Counted from the stretch's first letter, positions 53,012 through 62,729 are shown. The stretch: 64,000 bases of DNA from B69-G16 sp964501905 (GCA_964501905.1 CAZCTW010000007.1:1-64000); one strand, 5' to 3'. The notes: generated by a model from the letters alone, not told the origin. A program made the numbers and translations.

Positions 53012-56000
53012 CCTCTCTTTACGCCTATCTTAACTTTTACTTCTCCTATCTCCCACTCTTTAACATGATCTCCTTTTACAGCATTAGGGTCTCTAACTAA
53101 CAGTATCTCTTTAGACCTGGTTTCTCCGGCTACATAGTCCTTATATTTCAGGAATAATTTTTCCTGTTCCTCAGGCATATAGATGTAGGTTTCTATGTAG
53201 GCGTCTACGGGCAGGCTCATTTCCTTCCTCATAAACTGTATACGTCTAAGTATGTCTCTGGCGAAGCCCTCGGCCAGCTCTTCCTCGCTTATCCTCGTAT
53301 TTAGGAAGAGGACTCCGCCGTCTACCTTCACGCTCACGTAGCCAGAGGCAACTGATTCCTCGAACTCCACCATCTCTGGTTTTATTTCGAAGGTCTTCTC
53401 GCCGATCTTGACTACGGCGACGCCTTTTTCTTCTAATTCTTTCTTTAAAGATTTGGCTTCGGCTTTTTCTATAGCCTTGGCTACGAGCTTGGTGTCATTC
53501 TTGAAGACCGGCCCTAGAGTTCTGTAGACTGGCTTAGCTTTTAGAACTTTAAATTTCTCGACTTCCGATAATTGGATGACTTCAACTCTTTTAACGTTGA
53601 CTTGGGATTTGATAACTCCGGCTAGCTTTAAGGTGGAGTCTCGGAGTTCCTCGCTGTCGCTGGCTAGAACCAGCTCGGGGAGGGGTTGTCTTATCTTTAT
53701 GCCGGCTTTCATTCTAGCCGCTAAACCCGCCTCTACGATTTTCCTCACGGCGGACATCTGCTCCTCCAGCGCTGTGTTTATGAACTTTTCCTCTACTTCG
53801 GGCCAGGGGAGCATGTGTATGCTCTCTGGCTGCTCCTCTGAGGTTTTGAAAGCCTCCAGGTATATCTTCTCTGTTATGAAAGGGGCTATAGGGGCGAGTA
53901 GCCTTAAGAATTTGAATAGGACGTAGTAGAGAGTCGCATACGCCGCGAGTTTATCCGGATCTTCCTTCTCTACCCATACTCTAGGTCTTATCAACCTTAT
54001 ATACCACCTACTGACATCCTCTACTATGAAGTCTCTTAAGAGCCTCGCCGCCCTGTGTATCTGGTATTCCTCGAAGTACTTGGTAACTTCCTTCGTGACT
54101 GTTTCTATACGTGACAGTATCCACTTATCCTCCTCTCTTAAGTAGTCCAAGTACTTGTGAACTGGGTGTTGCTGAGGGTCGAAGCCGTCTAGGCTCATGT
54201 AGGTGGACGCGAAGTAGTGGACGTTCCAAACTATGTTCAAGTCGTCGTAGACATCTGCCATAACTCTCCAGGAAAACCTCAAATCCTCCCATATGGTATT
54301 CCTGAGCACGAACCACCTCAACACGTCTCTGCAACCTTTCTCGAACTCTAGGACTTCCTGAGGAGCGATGTAGTTCCCTAGGGACTTATGCATTTCAAAT
54401 CCGTGCTCGTCCAGCGCGAAGCCGTGCATCAGTACGGTTTTGTACGGAGCCTCGCCGAAAGTCAGCAATCCACACCTTAGCAGGGAGAAGAACCAACCCG
54501 CTATCTGGTCGTGTCCCTCAGTTATGAAGTCAACCGGCTTCAGTCTCTCGTACTCCTCTTTCTCGACTGGGTAGTTTAGAGAAGCGTAGAACGCGACTCC
54601 AGAGTCGAGCCATACGTCCAATACGTCGGGGACTCTACGCATAACGCCGCCACATTTAGAACACTTAAAAGTCACTTGATCAACCCACGGTCTATGTAAG
54701 TCTTTGAGCTCTAGCTTACGCCCGGCCAGCTCCTCCAATTCTTTACGCGACCCGACTACCACTTTATGCCCGCACTTCTCGCATATCCATATCGGCAGGG
54801 GTGTGCCCCAATACCTCTGCCTAGATATTATCCAGTCTCTGAGCCTTTCAAGCCAGTTTTTAAACCTAGAGTATCCAGCCCACTCGGGCACCCACCTAAC
54901 TTTAGCCGCCTCCTCCAAGAACTTGTTCTTTAACTGGGTTACCTTAATGTACCACTGGGGGGTAGCCCTCATTATCAGCGGAGTTTTACACCTCCAGCAT
55001 ACGGGGTATCTATGCTCTAGCACTCCCTCGTGGAAGAGCAAGCCCTTACGCTTTAAGTCAGCTATTATCTCCGCGTTGGCTTCTCTAACCGGCTTGCCCG
55101 CGTACTTCCCAGCATCCTCTGTAAAGACCCCCCTATCGTCTACCGGGGCGACGACCGGTAGGCCGTAGCGCATGCCCACTTCAAAGTCTTCCTCTCCATG
55201 CCCTGGCGCGGAATGTACTAAGCCCGTACCCTCCTCAGCTCTGACGAATTCCTCGCTTAGGACTATCCTGTGGACCCCCCGCAGTTCCTGTTGTATCTTA
55301 ACTTCTTCCTTCAATGGGTGTTCATACTCTAGACCTTTCAGATCCCTACCCTTCACTACTTCTACAATCTCGTACTCCTCGACGCCGGCCTCGGACATTA
55401 CGGCTTCAACTCTATCCTTTAAGAGAAGGATTTGTTCGTCGCCGACTTTAACCCAAGCGTATTCAAAGTCTGGATGAGCCATTACCGCTATATTCGCCGG
55501 TAGGGTCCAGGGGGTCGTGGTCCATATGAGTATATATTTGCCCGGATTGTTTTTTACAGGGAATTTGACGTATATGGAAGGGTCTCTTAGCGTTTTATAC
55601 TCGGTGACTTCGTAGTCCGCCAGCGTGGTTTCGCACCTAGGACACCAGTGTACGACTTTAACGCCTCTCTCCAATAAGCCCTTCTCGTGGGCTTTTTTGA
55701 CGAGCCACCAGGCCCCCTCTATATATTTATCGTTCAATGTTAGGTATGGATTTTCCCAATTCATCGAAACTCCGAAGTTCCAGAAGTGCCTAGTCATGGA
55801 CTCAACGTTGTGGAACACAAACTTCTTACACTCTTCTATAAACCTGTCGACCCCGTACTTCTCGATATCCTTCTTAGCTTTAAATCCCAGGCTCTGCTCT
55901 ATCTTAACCTCTATAGGAAGCCCATGGCAGTCGTAGCCCGGTTGGTCGTGGACGTCGAAGCCTCTAGCCCTCCAAAACCTTATCACCGCATCTTTCAAAA

Positions 56001-56205
56001 CCTTGTTCCATATAGTGCCTATGTGCGGCGTATCGCTCGAGGGGTAGGGAGGCCCGTCTAAGAAGTAGAATTTAGGCTTCCCTCTAAGCTTCTCCCTCAA
56101 TTTCTCGTATACTCTACGCTCTTTCCAGTACTTCAAAAGCTCTTCTTCGTATTCTTTAGGCTTATACTCTTGAGAGAGAACTCCTATTCTACCCATAGCC
56201 TCCAC
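53008..56205 (-). CDS. ileS: Isoleucyl-tRNA synthetase
   Basis: This 1065-residue protein has the class I HIGH motif in PPYPSSDTPHIGTIWN, the editing CP1 domain (WTTTPWTLPANIAVMAHP), and the KMSKS equivalent EMHKSLGNYIAP, followed by the anticodon-binding helical domain. Length is normal for archaeal IleRS. It charges tRNA-Ile with isoleucine and clears Val-tRNA-Ile. Intact across 3.2 kb, which shows the assembly is sound here. The ATG at 56205 is preceded by a short AT-rich stretch. Confidence 0.97.
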   Translation of the reverse strand: MEAMGRIGVLSQEYKPKEYEEELLKYWKERRVYEKLREKLRGKPKFYFLDGPPYPSSDTPHIGTIWNKVLKDAVIRFWRARGFDVHDQPGYDCHGLPIEVKIEQSLGFKAKKDIEKYGVDRFIEECKKFVFHNVESMTRHFWNFGVSMNWENPYLTLNDKYIEGAWWLVKKAHEKGLLERGVKVVHWCPRCETTLADYEVTEYKTLRDPSIYVKFPVKNNPGKYILIWTTTPWTLPANIAVMAHPDFEYAWVKVGDEQILLLKDRVEAVMSEAGVEEYEIVEVVKGRDLKGLEYEHPLKEEVKIQQELRGVHRIVLSEEFVRAEEGTGLVHSAPGHGEEDFEVGMRYGLPVVAPVDDRGVFTEDAGKYAGKPVREANAEIIADLKRKGLLFHEGVLEHRYPVCWRCKTPLIMRATPQWYIKVTQLKNKFLEEAAKVRWVPEWAGYSRFKNWLERLRDWIISRQRYWGTPLPIWICEKCGHKVVVGSRKELEELAGRKLELKDLHRPWVDQVTFKCSKCGGVMRRVPDVLDVWLDSGVAFYASLNYPVEKEEYERLKPVDFITEGHDQIAGWFFSLLRCGLLTFGEAPYKTVLMHGFALDEHGFEMHKSLGNYIAPQEVLEFEKGCRDVLRWFVLRNTIWEDLRFSWRVMADVYDDLNIVWNVHYFASTYMSLDGFDPQQHPVHKYLDYLREEDKWILSRIETVTKEVTKYFEEYQIHRAARLLRDFIVEDVSRWYIRLIRPRVWVEKEDPDKLAAYATLYYVLFKFLRLLAPIAPFITEKIYLEAFKTSEEQPESIHMLPWPEVEEKFINTALEEQMSAVRKIVEAGLAARMKAGIKIRQPLPELVLASDSEELRDSTLKLAGVIKSQVNVKRVEVIQLSEVEKFKVLKAKPVYRTLGPVFKNDTKLVAKAIEKAEAKSLKKELEEKGVAVVKIGEKTFEIKPEMVEFEESVASGYVSVKVDGGVLFLNTRISEEELAEGFARDILRRIQFMRKEMSLPVDAYIETYIYMPEEQEKLFLKYKDYVAGETRSKEILLVRDPNAVKGDHVKEWEIGEVKVKIGVKRG

Positions 56206-56451
56206 CAGAATTTACCGATAGATTAGGCTGGGCTAAAAATAGTTTAGGAAACGACGAACCTAACGAATTTGGCGCTGCATTTCACCCAGCCGAGCCTAAT
56301 TAACGAACTCTTTAATATAAATATTTCGTCAAAATAATCTTAGTGGTCTTAGATACGATATCCTCGGCGAGTCCGCCACGAAGATTTAAGAGGAAGATTG
56401 AAATTTTAGTTTAGACGGTTTTTTTCTTGAAAAGGCGTCCGGGTAGAGCCG

Positions 56452-57195
56452 ATGAATCTGAGAGATAGGGCAGAGAAAATTTTTGAAGAAGCCTATAGAA
56501 CGGCTAGGAGTATAAGCGATTCTTATTCCAAGGCTAAGATTTTAAAAGATATAGCGTGCGACATGGCTAGAGCAGGCTTCTACGATAAAGCTTTGGAAGT
56601 TGCTCGGAGCATAGAGAGGAGTTGGTGGAGGAGTTGGGCTACTAGGGAAATAGCGTTGGAAATGGCTAGAGCCGGGCTTTTCGACAAGGCCTTGGAAACG
56701 GCCAAGAGTATAGAGAAGGCTTGGTTTAGGGCTTTGGCTCTTAAAGATATAGCTTATGAACTGGCTAGAGCGGGCCTCGACGCCGGGGAAGTTTTTAATG
56801 AAGCTTTGAAAGCCGCCGAAGAGGTCGAGGAGCCCGGGTATAGGGATGGAGCTAAGAGGATAGTAGCTCAGGGAATGGCGAAGGTTGGCATGTTTAGAGA
56901 AGCTCTACTGGTGGCTAGGAGTATAGGCGATTTCTGGTGGAGGGCTTGGGCTCTTAAAGACGTAGCTTGCGAAATAGCTAGAGCTGGATTTTTCGAGGAA
57001 GCTCTCAAGGCTACAAAAGATATAACTGATGAGAAACGCCGAGATGAAGCCTTAAGAAACATAGCTGAGGAAATGGCTAAAGTTGGTTTTTTCGATAAAG
57101 CCTTGGAAACCGCCAAGAAGGTAAAAGATGAGAGACGTAGAGCCGAGGCTCTAAAGGGCATAGCTAGTGAAATGATTAAAATCGGAAAAATGTAG
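56452..57195 (+). CDS. TPR-like helical repeat protein
   Basis: This 247-residue protein consists of seven repeats of about 33-36 residues with consensus A-x-E-M-A-R-A-G-x-F-D-K-A-L-E-x-A, for example ALEMARAGLFDKALETAKSI and EMAKVGFFDKALETAKKV. These are two-helix TPR/PPR-like repeats that make a superhelical protein-binding surface. No other domain and no signal peptide, so it is cytosolic. Partner unknown. Six repeats preserve the FxEAL/FDKAL pattern. Confidence 0.8.
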   Translation: MNLRDRAEKIFEEAYRTARSISDSYSKAKILKDIACDMARAGFYDKALEVARSIERSWWRSWATREIALEMARAGLFDKALETAKSIEKAWFRALALKDIAYELARAGLDAGEVFNEALKAAEEVEEPGYRDGAKRIVAQGMAKVGMFREALLVARSIGDFWWRAWALKDVACEIARAGFFEEALKATKDITDEKRRDEALRNIAEEMAKVGFFDKALETAKKVKDERRRAEALKGIASEMIKIGKM

Positions 57196-57395
57196 CATTA
57201 TAACATTTCCCAGTTCTTCTCATCCCGACTTTTTTCCTTTCGGCTTCTTCCTTCAGCAGCAAGGATTCCTGTTCCTGTAAGTTCTAAGGTAGAGCTATGT
57301 TGGGATCACTGGCCCTATATAATCCCCTATCTCGCCTAGTTTTGCCTACTCTACAGCTTCCTAATCATGAATAGGTTCACGTGAAAAAGGGGCGT

Positions 57396-58718
57396 CTATG
57401 CTGGCTTGACGAAGCCCCACTTCTCCAGAGCTCTCTTCAATTCCCTATGGGACTCGGCGTATTCAGGCAGCGGCACGCCTTTTAAATACGCTTCTATAGC
57501 CTGTCTCACCGCCGCCGCGCCGGCTCTAGGGCCATCTGGGTGCCCCAGCACTCCTCCACCGACTTGAATAACGATATCAATTCCCATAGCTTTTATAACT
57601 TCGGGTACCGTGCCTGGGTGTAGCCCGCCTGAAGACGTGGGAAATGCGGGTTTTATATGGTACCACTTTTGCTCTAGGTGGAATACGTCGTCTCCGTCGG
57701 GTTTAAAGTGCATTTCCCTTAATATCCTAGCGCAGTTTATAACATCTCTAGTTTTAGCCTCTAACTTGCCGACTTCCGGAGTGCCTACGTGTAGCTGGTC
57801 TACGCCGACTAGCCTGTAGAGCTTCGCTAAGGTATACATGGACATTCCATGCAGCGGATTTCTCGTAAAAGCGGCGTGGAAAGCCCTGTGGGCGTGAATT
57901 CCCATGCCGTACTCCTCCGCTACGTCTCTAATGTAGCTTACAGCGGACCAGCCGGATACGACCACGTCTACCATGACGAAGGGGTTCCCATAGTCGTGCA
58001 CTAGTTTCAGCCTTTTAACCATCTCTCGGGCATCCGCGGTGATGTTAGCGAGCCATACCTTCCTCTCCCCTGTCTCATTTTCAGCTTTATCGATAGCCTT
58101 CATTATAGCTTCTGCCCTCTTCTCAAATCTGCAGAAGGATTGACTAGCGAGGTTCTCGTCGTCTTTAGCGTAGTCCATACCTCCGACTAGGTACTCGTAC
58201 ACGACTTCCCCTAATTCGTCCGGAGTATAGCCTACCTTGGGCTTCGGCACGGTGCCGACTATAGGCCTATCGTAGATTTTGTAGATATCCTTAACACCTT
58301 TTATGCCCTTAACCGGTCCCTTGAAATGTTTTATAAAGCTCTCCGGCAGGTAAATGTCTTCTACTCTTAAACTCTTAACAGCCCTCATCCCGTATACGTT
58401 GCCAGCGACGGAAGCCAGAAAAGCTGGCATGTTGCCTTCCTCGAAAAGCTCTACCGGGTACGCTACTTTGACCAGGTAGGTGTTATCCCCTAAATGTTTA
58501 ATCTCGTAGGCTTTACCCATAAGCTTCCATATCCTATTAGGCAGCACGGAGAGAGTTGTCCAAGTTCCAACGCTACTCTCCGAGGCTACTCTACCTGCCG
58601 CTTCCTCCACGGTAAAACCTTCAGCGGGCGTGATCCGGAACACGACTATAACGTCGTTGTCTAAATCCGGCCTATAATCCTTTTTAACAAAAACATCGTA
58701 CCACTCGAATTCCCCCAC
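57396..58718 (-). CDS. rbcL: Ribulose-bisphosphate carboxylase large chain, form III
   Basis: This 440-residue protein has all catalytic landmarks: GTVPKPKVGYTPDELGE, GGMDYAKDDEN (the Lys that is carbamylated with Asp-Asp-Glu metal ligands), GIHAHRAFHAAFTRNPLHG, DQLHVGTPEVGKL, PTSSGGLHPGTVPEV and IQVGGGVLGHPDGPRAGAAA. Archaeal form III enzymes work in nucleoside/AMP catabolism, turning ribulose-1,5-bisphosphate into 3-phosphoglycerate. The AMP phosphorylase and isomerase partners are not in this window. The gene is monocistronic. Confidence 0.95.
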   Translation of the reverse strand: MGEFEWYDVFVKKDYRPDLDNDVIVVFRITPAEGFTVEEAAGRVASESSVGTWTTLSVLPNRIWKLMGKAYEIKHLGDNTYLVKVAYPVELFEEGNMPAFLASVAGNVYGMRAVKSLRVEDIYLPESFIKHFKGPVKGIKGVKDIYKIYDRPIVGTVPKPKVGYTPDELGEVVYEYLVGGMDYAKDDENLASQSFCRFEKRAEAIMKAIDKAENETGERKVWLANITADAREMVKRLKLVHDYGNPFVMVDVVVSGWSAVSYIRDVAEEYGMGIHAHRAFHAAFTRNPLHGMSMYTLAKLYRLVGVDQLHVGTPEVGKLEAKTRDVINCARILREMHFKPDGDDVFHLEQKWYHIKPAFPTSSGGLHPGTVPEVIKAMGIDIVIQVGGGVLGHPDGPRAGAAAVRQAIEAYLKGVPLPEYAESHRELKRALEKWGFVKPA

Positions 58719-58899
58719 TTAAACCACCAAACCAAATACGTTTTTCATGTTAAAACATTTTCCGCTACTCTCCGACTCAGAAGTGACTTCCTTAACCTCT
58801 ATCGCTAAGTTAATTGATAACTGCCGTGTATAGTGGGCGGAGTGACTGGATAAGGGATAAGTTTGAGAGATTTAACATTCTCATAGCGTAGGTGGTTTA

Positions 58900-59796
58900 G
58901 TGGAAACGCGACTAGACTGTATAGTTTGCATTGTACACCAAGCTCTTAAAGCATCAAGACACGTCACAGATGATATCGAAGTACAAGAGAAAGTTTTAAG
59001 GCGGGTTATGGAGGAACTCCTAGAAATAGATTGGAGAAAAAACCCGTCCGACATAGCCTACAAAGTCCACAAAACAGTTAGAGATATAACTGGCGTAAAT
59101 GACCCCTATAAGGAAGTTAAAAAAGAGAGTAATAGCCGAGCGTTAAAGCTTTACCCCAGGCTTAAAGAAATAGTGGAAAACAGTGGAGACCCGCTTGAAA
59201 CTGCCGTAAAATTAGCTATAGCGGGGAACACTATAGATTTTGCCGCAGTTGAGAAGTCCGACGTGGAGAAAACAGTAGAGCGGGTGCTAGAGAAAGAGTT
59301 CGCTATAAACGGCTACCCATATCTTAAAAACAAAGTTCAGACGGCACGGCGGCTCTTATATTTCGCCGATAACGCTGGCGAGATAGTCCTCGATAAACTT
59401 CTAATAGAGACGATGATGAAGGTCAGGAATAGATTTTTCGAGAAAATAACTTTCGTGGTTAAGGGTGGCCCGGTACTCAACGACGCAACGCCGGAAGACG
59501 CCGTCTACGTAAACATAACCTCTCTCCCCAATCTAGAGCTCAAGACTATGTCTAATGGAGATGAAGGCTCGGGTCCCGAGAGGAGTAGTCTAGAAGTGAG
59601 AAAATGGTTCTTAAAGCACGACTTAGTTCTGGCTAAGGGACATGACAATTACGCGGGATTTAGCGACTATGAAAACATATTCCTCATGCTTATCGTTAAA
59701 TGCCCCGTAGTGGCTGAAGATTTGGGAGTCAAAGTAGGGAGTATCGTGTTAAAATACAATCCTCTTAAATCCCCCTTCCAACGGTTCATAAGATAG
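58900..59796 (+). CDS. DUF89 (ARMT1-type) damage-control phosphatase
   Basis: This 298-residue protein starts at GTG 58900. The N-terminal CIVCIVHQALKASRHV contains the CxxC pair of subfamily I. It has the metal-site motifs LLYFADNAGEIVLDKLLIE and VVKGGPVLNDAT, and a C-terminal ILVLAKGHDNYAGF-like part. DUF89 enzymes hydrolyse harmful sugar phosphates such as fructose-1-phosphate or nucleotide by-products. It diverges from rbcL; a shared role in phosphosugar handling is an inference. Confidence 0.9.
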   Translation: METRLDCIVCIVHQALKASRHVTDDIEVQEKVLRRVMEELLEIDWRKNPSDIAYKVHKTVRDITGVNDPYKEVKKESNSRALKLYPRLKEIVENSGDPLETAVKLAIAGNTIDFAAVEKSDVEKTVERVLEKEFAINGYPYLKNKVQTARRLLYFADNAGEIVLDKLLIETMMKVRNRFFEKITFVVKGGPVLNDATPEDAVYVNITSLPNLELKTMSNGDEGSGPERSSLEVRKWFLKHDLVLAKGHDNYAGFSDYENIFLMLIVKCPVVAEDLGVKVGSIVLKYNPLKSPFQRFIR

Positions 59797-59846
59797 ATCC
59801 ATTACTAACGAGGTTTGCCCAAAGGGCGCAACCCGAGAAGTCAACC

Positions 59847-60548
59847 TCAAAGTAGGCACTGAATAGCCGATAGCAACGATTGTCTATTCATCAGAGTCCA
59901 AGCTATAATAAACCCTGCAATATTCCCGGTGTACTTGTAGATAACTCCAAGGTAAATAAAGACGAAGGTAACAGCGAAAGCGTTTACTACAGCCGCTGCT
60001 AAGTCGCCGTGAATCGCCCACAACACGTGAGACAACCCGAAAATCACGGGCACTCCTATCGACCCCTCAGATGGAAAACTTTCGCTTCTCAAAAGCCTAT
60101 CCGTATTCTCTATAAGCCAAACCACAAAGAAAACTTCTAAAAAACCATAAGCCAGCAGGTTTAAAACCGCGTAGTAGACATTCCAGGGGGCGGTTAGCCC
60201 ATAGCCCTTCGCCGGAAAACCGCGTAGCCATGCAACTATTAAGGCTAGAGGAAGAGAGTAAAAAAGGCTTTTTCCGATATTTTCTCTGCGAAAACCGTAT
60301 TCAGCTAGGTTCTCCCCGCAAATCAGAGTAAGTAGGAAAGGTAGAAGACCCACGAATACGAGCTCGATATAAGAGGCTAGATAAGGCTTCTCGAGGAGAA
60401 TCAAGTATAGCCTTTCAAGAGCCTCAGAGATTCTAACCCGCCAAAACAGAGAAAGAGAGAATACCATTAAGGGTGGACCTAGAAAGAACCAAAGCCAGAC
60501 CAGGAGTACTTTAAGAAACCGACGGCGGCAGAGAGTCCCCACCACCAT
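59847..60548 (-). CDS. CPBP-family membrane protein with degenerate active site
   Basis: This 233-residue protein has about seven TM segments. The CPBP (CAAX-protease/bacteriocin-processing) motifs are only partly there: the EExxxR motif is changed to GFLEVFFVVWLIE, the FxxxH motif is present as IFGLSHVLW, and the final HxxxN/D motif has Ala (IIAWTLMN). So it may not be a protease. A long hairpin ends about 15 nt upstream of the start codon. Confidence 0.75.
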   Translation of the reverse strand: MVVGTLCRRRFLKVLLVWLWFFLGPPLMVFSLSLFWRVRISEALERLYLILLEKPYLASYIELVFVGLLPFLLTLICGENLAEYGFRRENIGKSLFYSLPLALIVAWLRGFPAKGYGLTAPWNVYYAVLNLLAYGFLEVFFVVWLIENTDRLLRSESFPSEGSIGVPVIFGLSHVLWAIHGDLAAAVVNAFAVTFVFIYLGVIYKYTGNIAGFIIAWTLMNRQSLLSAIQCLL

Positions 60549-60563
60549 GTTAAGAATAAAAAA

Positions 60564-60723
60564 ATAGTTGGGGCGCGTCTAAGCCTGACCTATAGCTCTT
60601 GACATATCTTTCGGCTCGTCCTCGCCGTATGCCGTGCGGCCGAAGCCACACGACGTACGGTTTGGACGGGCCTACTTGATATGTCAGGGGCTATAGGTCA
60701 AGCCTGCCCCGCGCCCCAACTAT
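60564..60723 (-). ncRNA. Rod-shaped 160-nt hairpin, novel RNA or structured leader
   Basis: Outer stem of 14 bp (60564-60577 with 60710-60723), then an uninterrupted 23-bp helix with two G-U pairs (60586-60608 with 60678-60700), then 9 bp (60613-60621/60664-60672), 5 bp (60625-60629/60656-60660) and 4 bp (60633-60636/60649-60652). The tip is GGC-CGAA-GCC (60638-60647). GC content is well above background. On the minus strand an AATATATATAG box near 60741-60751 lies about 25 nt upstream of the 5' end of the rod. I do not recognise SRP, RNase P or a riboswitch consensus. Confidence 0.65.
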
Positions 60724-60847
60724 ATTATTGTTAAACCCCTATATATATTTAATGTTGTAAGGTGAAAATTAAATAGGTATTAGCTATATATGGGCATTTT
60801 TTAATTAAGTGTTATCTTTTTATATTTATCCTTAACATTTCGTTTAG

Positions 60848-61543
60848 ATGAATTTCATCGACGATGCATCCTTCGTGCTTGAGAAAGCTAAGAGGCTCAT
60901 TTTAAGCCCTGAGGATTTTTCTAAACTAGAGAAAGTTGCTTTGAAATTGACGAGTATGTACGAGAGAGGGTTGGTAAAATCTAACCATAGTGTTATGGAA
61001 CTCGTTTTAGCATGCCATTTGATCAAAAAGGGCTACGAAGTCGACGTAGAACATGAGTTTGAAAATGGGCTTGTCTGCGACATTTACGCTGAGAAGGACG
61101 GCGAGACTCTAGCTGTGGAAGTCGAAACGGGCTTCGTTCCTCCGGAGAATTCTAAGGATCCTGTAGCGTATAGGGCGGCTAGGGAGATGAGTAAAGTCGT
61201 TAGGTATAGCAGGTACGTTGATTTCTTCGCTCTAGCTACTCCACCCTACCATATTTTACAGTTGCCGGATATATTCTTCCTGCCTCCGGAGAAGAGGCGG
61301 TTTTGGAATTTAGAAAATGTAAAGAAGTTTTTGGATAGGTACTATAAGAAGCCGCCGGTTGAAGTTGAGGATTTAGTAGCGGCTAAGCTCAACTACGTTT
61401 ATGTAATCGTGGTAGACGAGCTACTAGTTTTAGAGTATAAGGCGGGAGAATACTACCTCGAGTACTTAGAGAGGCCGCGGAGAGAGTTGGGGAGATATGT
61501 GAGGGGAGAGCCCTTCCTCCCCCTATACAATAAATTTATCTAA
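60848..61543 (+). CDS. Restriction-endonuclease-like hypothetical protein
   Basis: This 231-residue protein has a segment VMELVLACHLIKKGYEVDVEH, then NGLVCDIYAEKDGETLAVEVETGF. The order E...D...ExE fits a PD-(D/E)XK-type core with the final Lys replaced, so catalysis is uncertain. The family is seen in several hyperthermophilic archaea (from memory). The small 15-nt gap to the next gene suggests an operon with the UPF0282 gene. Confidence 0.6.
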   Translation: MNFIDDASFVLEKAKRLILSPEDFSKLEKVALKLTSMYERGLVKSNHSVMELVLACHLIKKGYEVDVEHEFENGLVCDIYAEKDGETLAVEVETGFVPPENSKDPVAYRAAREMSKVVRYSRYVDFFALATPPYHILQLPDIFFLPPEKRRFWNLENVKKFLDRYYKKPPVEVEDLVAAKLNYVYVIVVDELLVLEYKAGEYYLEYLERPRRELGRYVRGEPFLPLYNKFI

Positions 61544-61558
61544 GATATGTTTTAAACT

Positions 61559-62623
61559 GTGGAGTTTAAACTGGTTTGGTTTGACTCTCTGGGAGCTAAA
61601 TCCTCCTGTACTCTAGTCTCTACTCCAGACGTTAGAATTTTAATTGACCCGGGCGTTGCGGTAATGCACCCGAGCTTTCCAGCGCCAGATTTTATGAAGA
61701 TAGAATGGCTTGAAAGAGGTAGAGAAGCGGTAAAAAAGGCTGCGCAGGAAGCCGACGTCGTAGTTATATCCCATTACCACTATGACCACTTCACCGATTT
61801 CGACAGAGAAATATATGAGGACAAGCTCGTGTTGGCTAAGAATCCCAACGAGTATATAAACGATTCCCAGAGAAAAAGAGCGCTCCGATTCTATGAGCAC
61901 CTTTACGGGAGCTTCGGCGTTAAACTGGAGGAAGTCATGGAAGAGCCTAGTCCAAGGGATTGGAGGGATGTCTTCGAGGATTTGAAAATCGCTAAGTCTA
62001 AGGATTTCGGAGATTACAGCGAGAGGAGAGCCTACCTCTTAGAGAAGGGGAGAGAGTGGTTTAGGAGAAGAGTTGAGAAGTGGAGAGAGTATAGGCGGAT
62101 CCCCGAGTTGGACCTGGAAGGGGTTAAGGTTAGATTTGCCGAGGGCAAAACCTTTAGGTTCGGCGAGACTGTGGTCAGGTTCACTAAGCCCCTTTTCCAC
62201 GGGATAGAATACTCTAGGGTTGGTTGGGTCTTCGCTACCGTAGTCGAGTATGGGGGTTGGAAGTTCCTTCACTCTAGCGATTTAAACGGTCCTATAATAG
62301 AGGACTACGCCGAGTGGATAATAGAGGAGGATCCGGATGTTCTAATACTGGACGGCCCTATGACCTACATGCTCGGCTATACTCTTAACCTGATAAACTT
62401 CAACAGGGCGCTGGAAAACGCTGCTAGAATAGTCGAAGAGACCGATGCGAAAGTTATAATTTACGACCACCACCTGCCCAGAGAGCCTAGATTTAAAGAA
62501 AGAACTTTTAAAATTTGGGAACTTGGCGAAAAGCTGGGCAAGAAAGTCTTGACTGCCGCCGAGTATAAGGGTTTAAAACCTGCCGTAGTGGCTTTTAATC
62601 CCAATAAAGATCCAAAAATATAA
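61559..62623 (+). CDS. UPF0282 metallo-beta-lactamase-fold protein
   Basis: This 354-residue protein starts at GTG 61559. It has the zinc motif VVISHYHYDHFTDF, an early ILIDPGVAVMHPSFP, a later FLHSSDLNGP and the tail VIIYDHHLPREPRF, which together define UPF0282. Function unknown; a hydrolase acting on nucleic acids or phosphoesters is likely from the fold. It is 15 nt downstream of the nuclease-like gene on the same strand. Confidence 0.9.
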   Translation: MEFKLVWFDSLGAKSSCTLVSTPDVRILIDPGVAVMHPSFPAPDFMKIEWLERGREAVKKAAQEADVVVISHYHYDHFTDFDREIYEDKLVLAKNPNEYINDSQRKRALRFYEHLYGSFGVKLEEVMEEPSPRDWRDVFEDLKIAKSKDFGDYSERRAYLLEKGREWFRRRVEKWREYRRIPELDLEGVKVRFAEGKTFRFGETVVRFTKPLFHGIEYSRVGWVFATVVEYGGWKFLHSSDLNGPIIEDYAEWIIEEDPDVLILDGPMTYMLGYTLNLINFNRALENAARIVEETDAKVIIYDHHLPREPRFKERTFKIWELGEKLGKKVLTAAEYKGLKPAVVAFNPNKDPKI

Positions 62624-62670
62624 GTTGACTCAGAAAACCCTAGAGTTTGCTCCTTAAAGTTGGCAAAGTT

Positions 62671-62729
62671 TGTCGCCCCGCTGACCGACCCCTCGCCTCA
62701 CTTCTCGGCGGGGGCGCGAGAACGGGGCG
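62671..62729 (-). ncRNA. Candidate H/ACA-type guide RNA hairpin
   Basis: Read on the minus strand, CGCCCCG (62723-62729) pairs with CGGGGCG (62674-62680), closing a pocket with 8 unpaired bases on each side. An upper stem (62707-62714 with 62689-62697, one A-C mismatch) is capped by GAGAAGTGA (62698-62706). Its GA/U-GA pattern fits an L7Ae kink-loop. ACA (62671-62673) follows the lower stem at once, 15 nt below the upper stem, the H/ACA spacing. A TATA-like AGTATATATTAT at 62783-62794 would start transcription near 62763. Confidence 0.5.

Noticed and set aside
60564..60723. SRP RNA or RNase P RNA
   Set aside because: No SRP helix-8 GGAA-type tetraloop domain and no RNase P GAGGAAAGUC core; the element is a simple rod.
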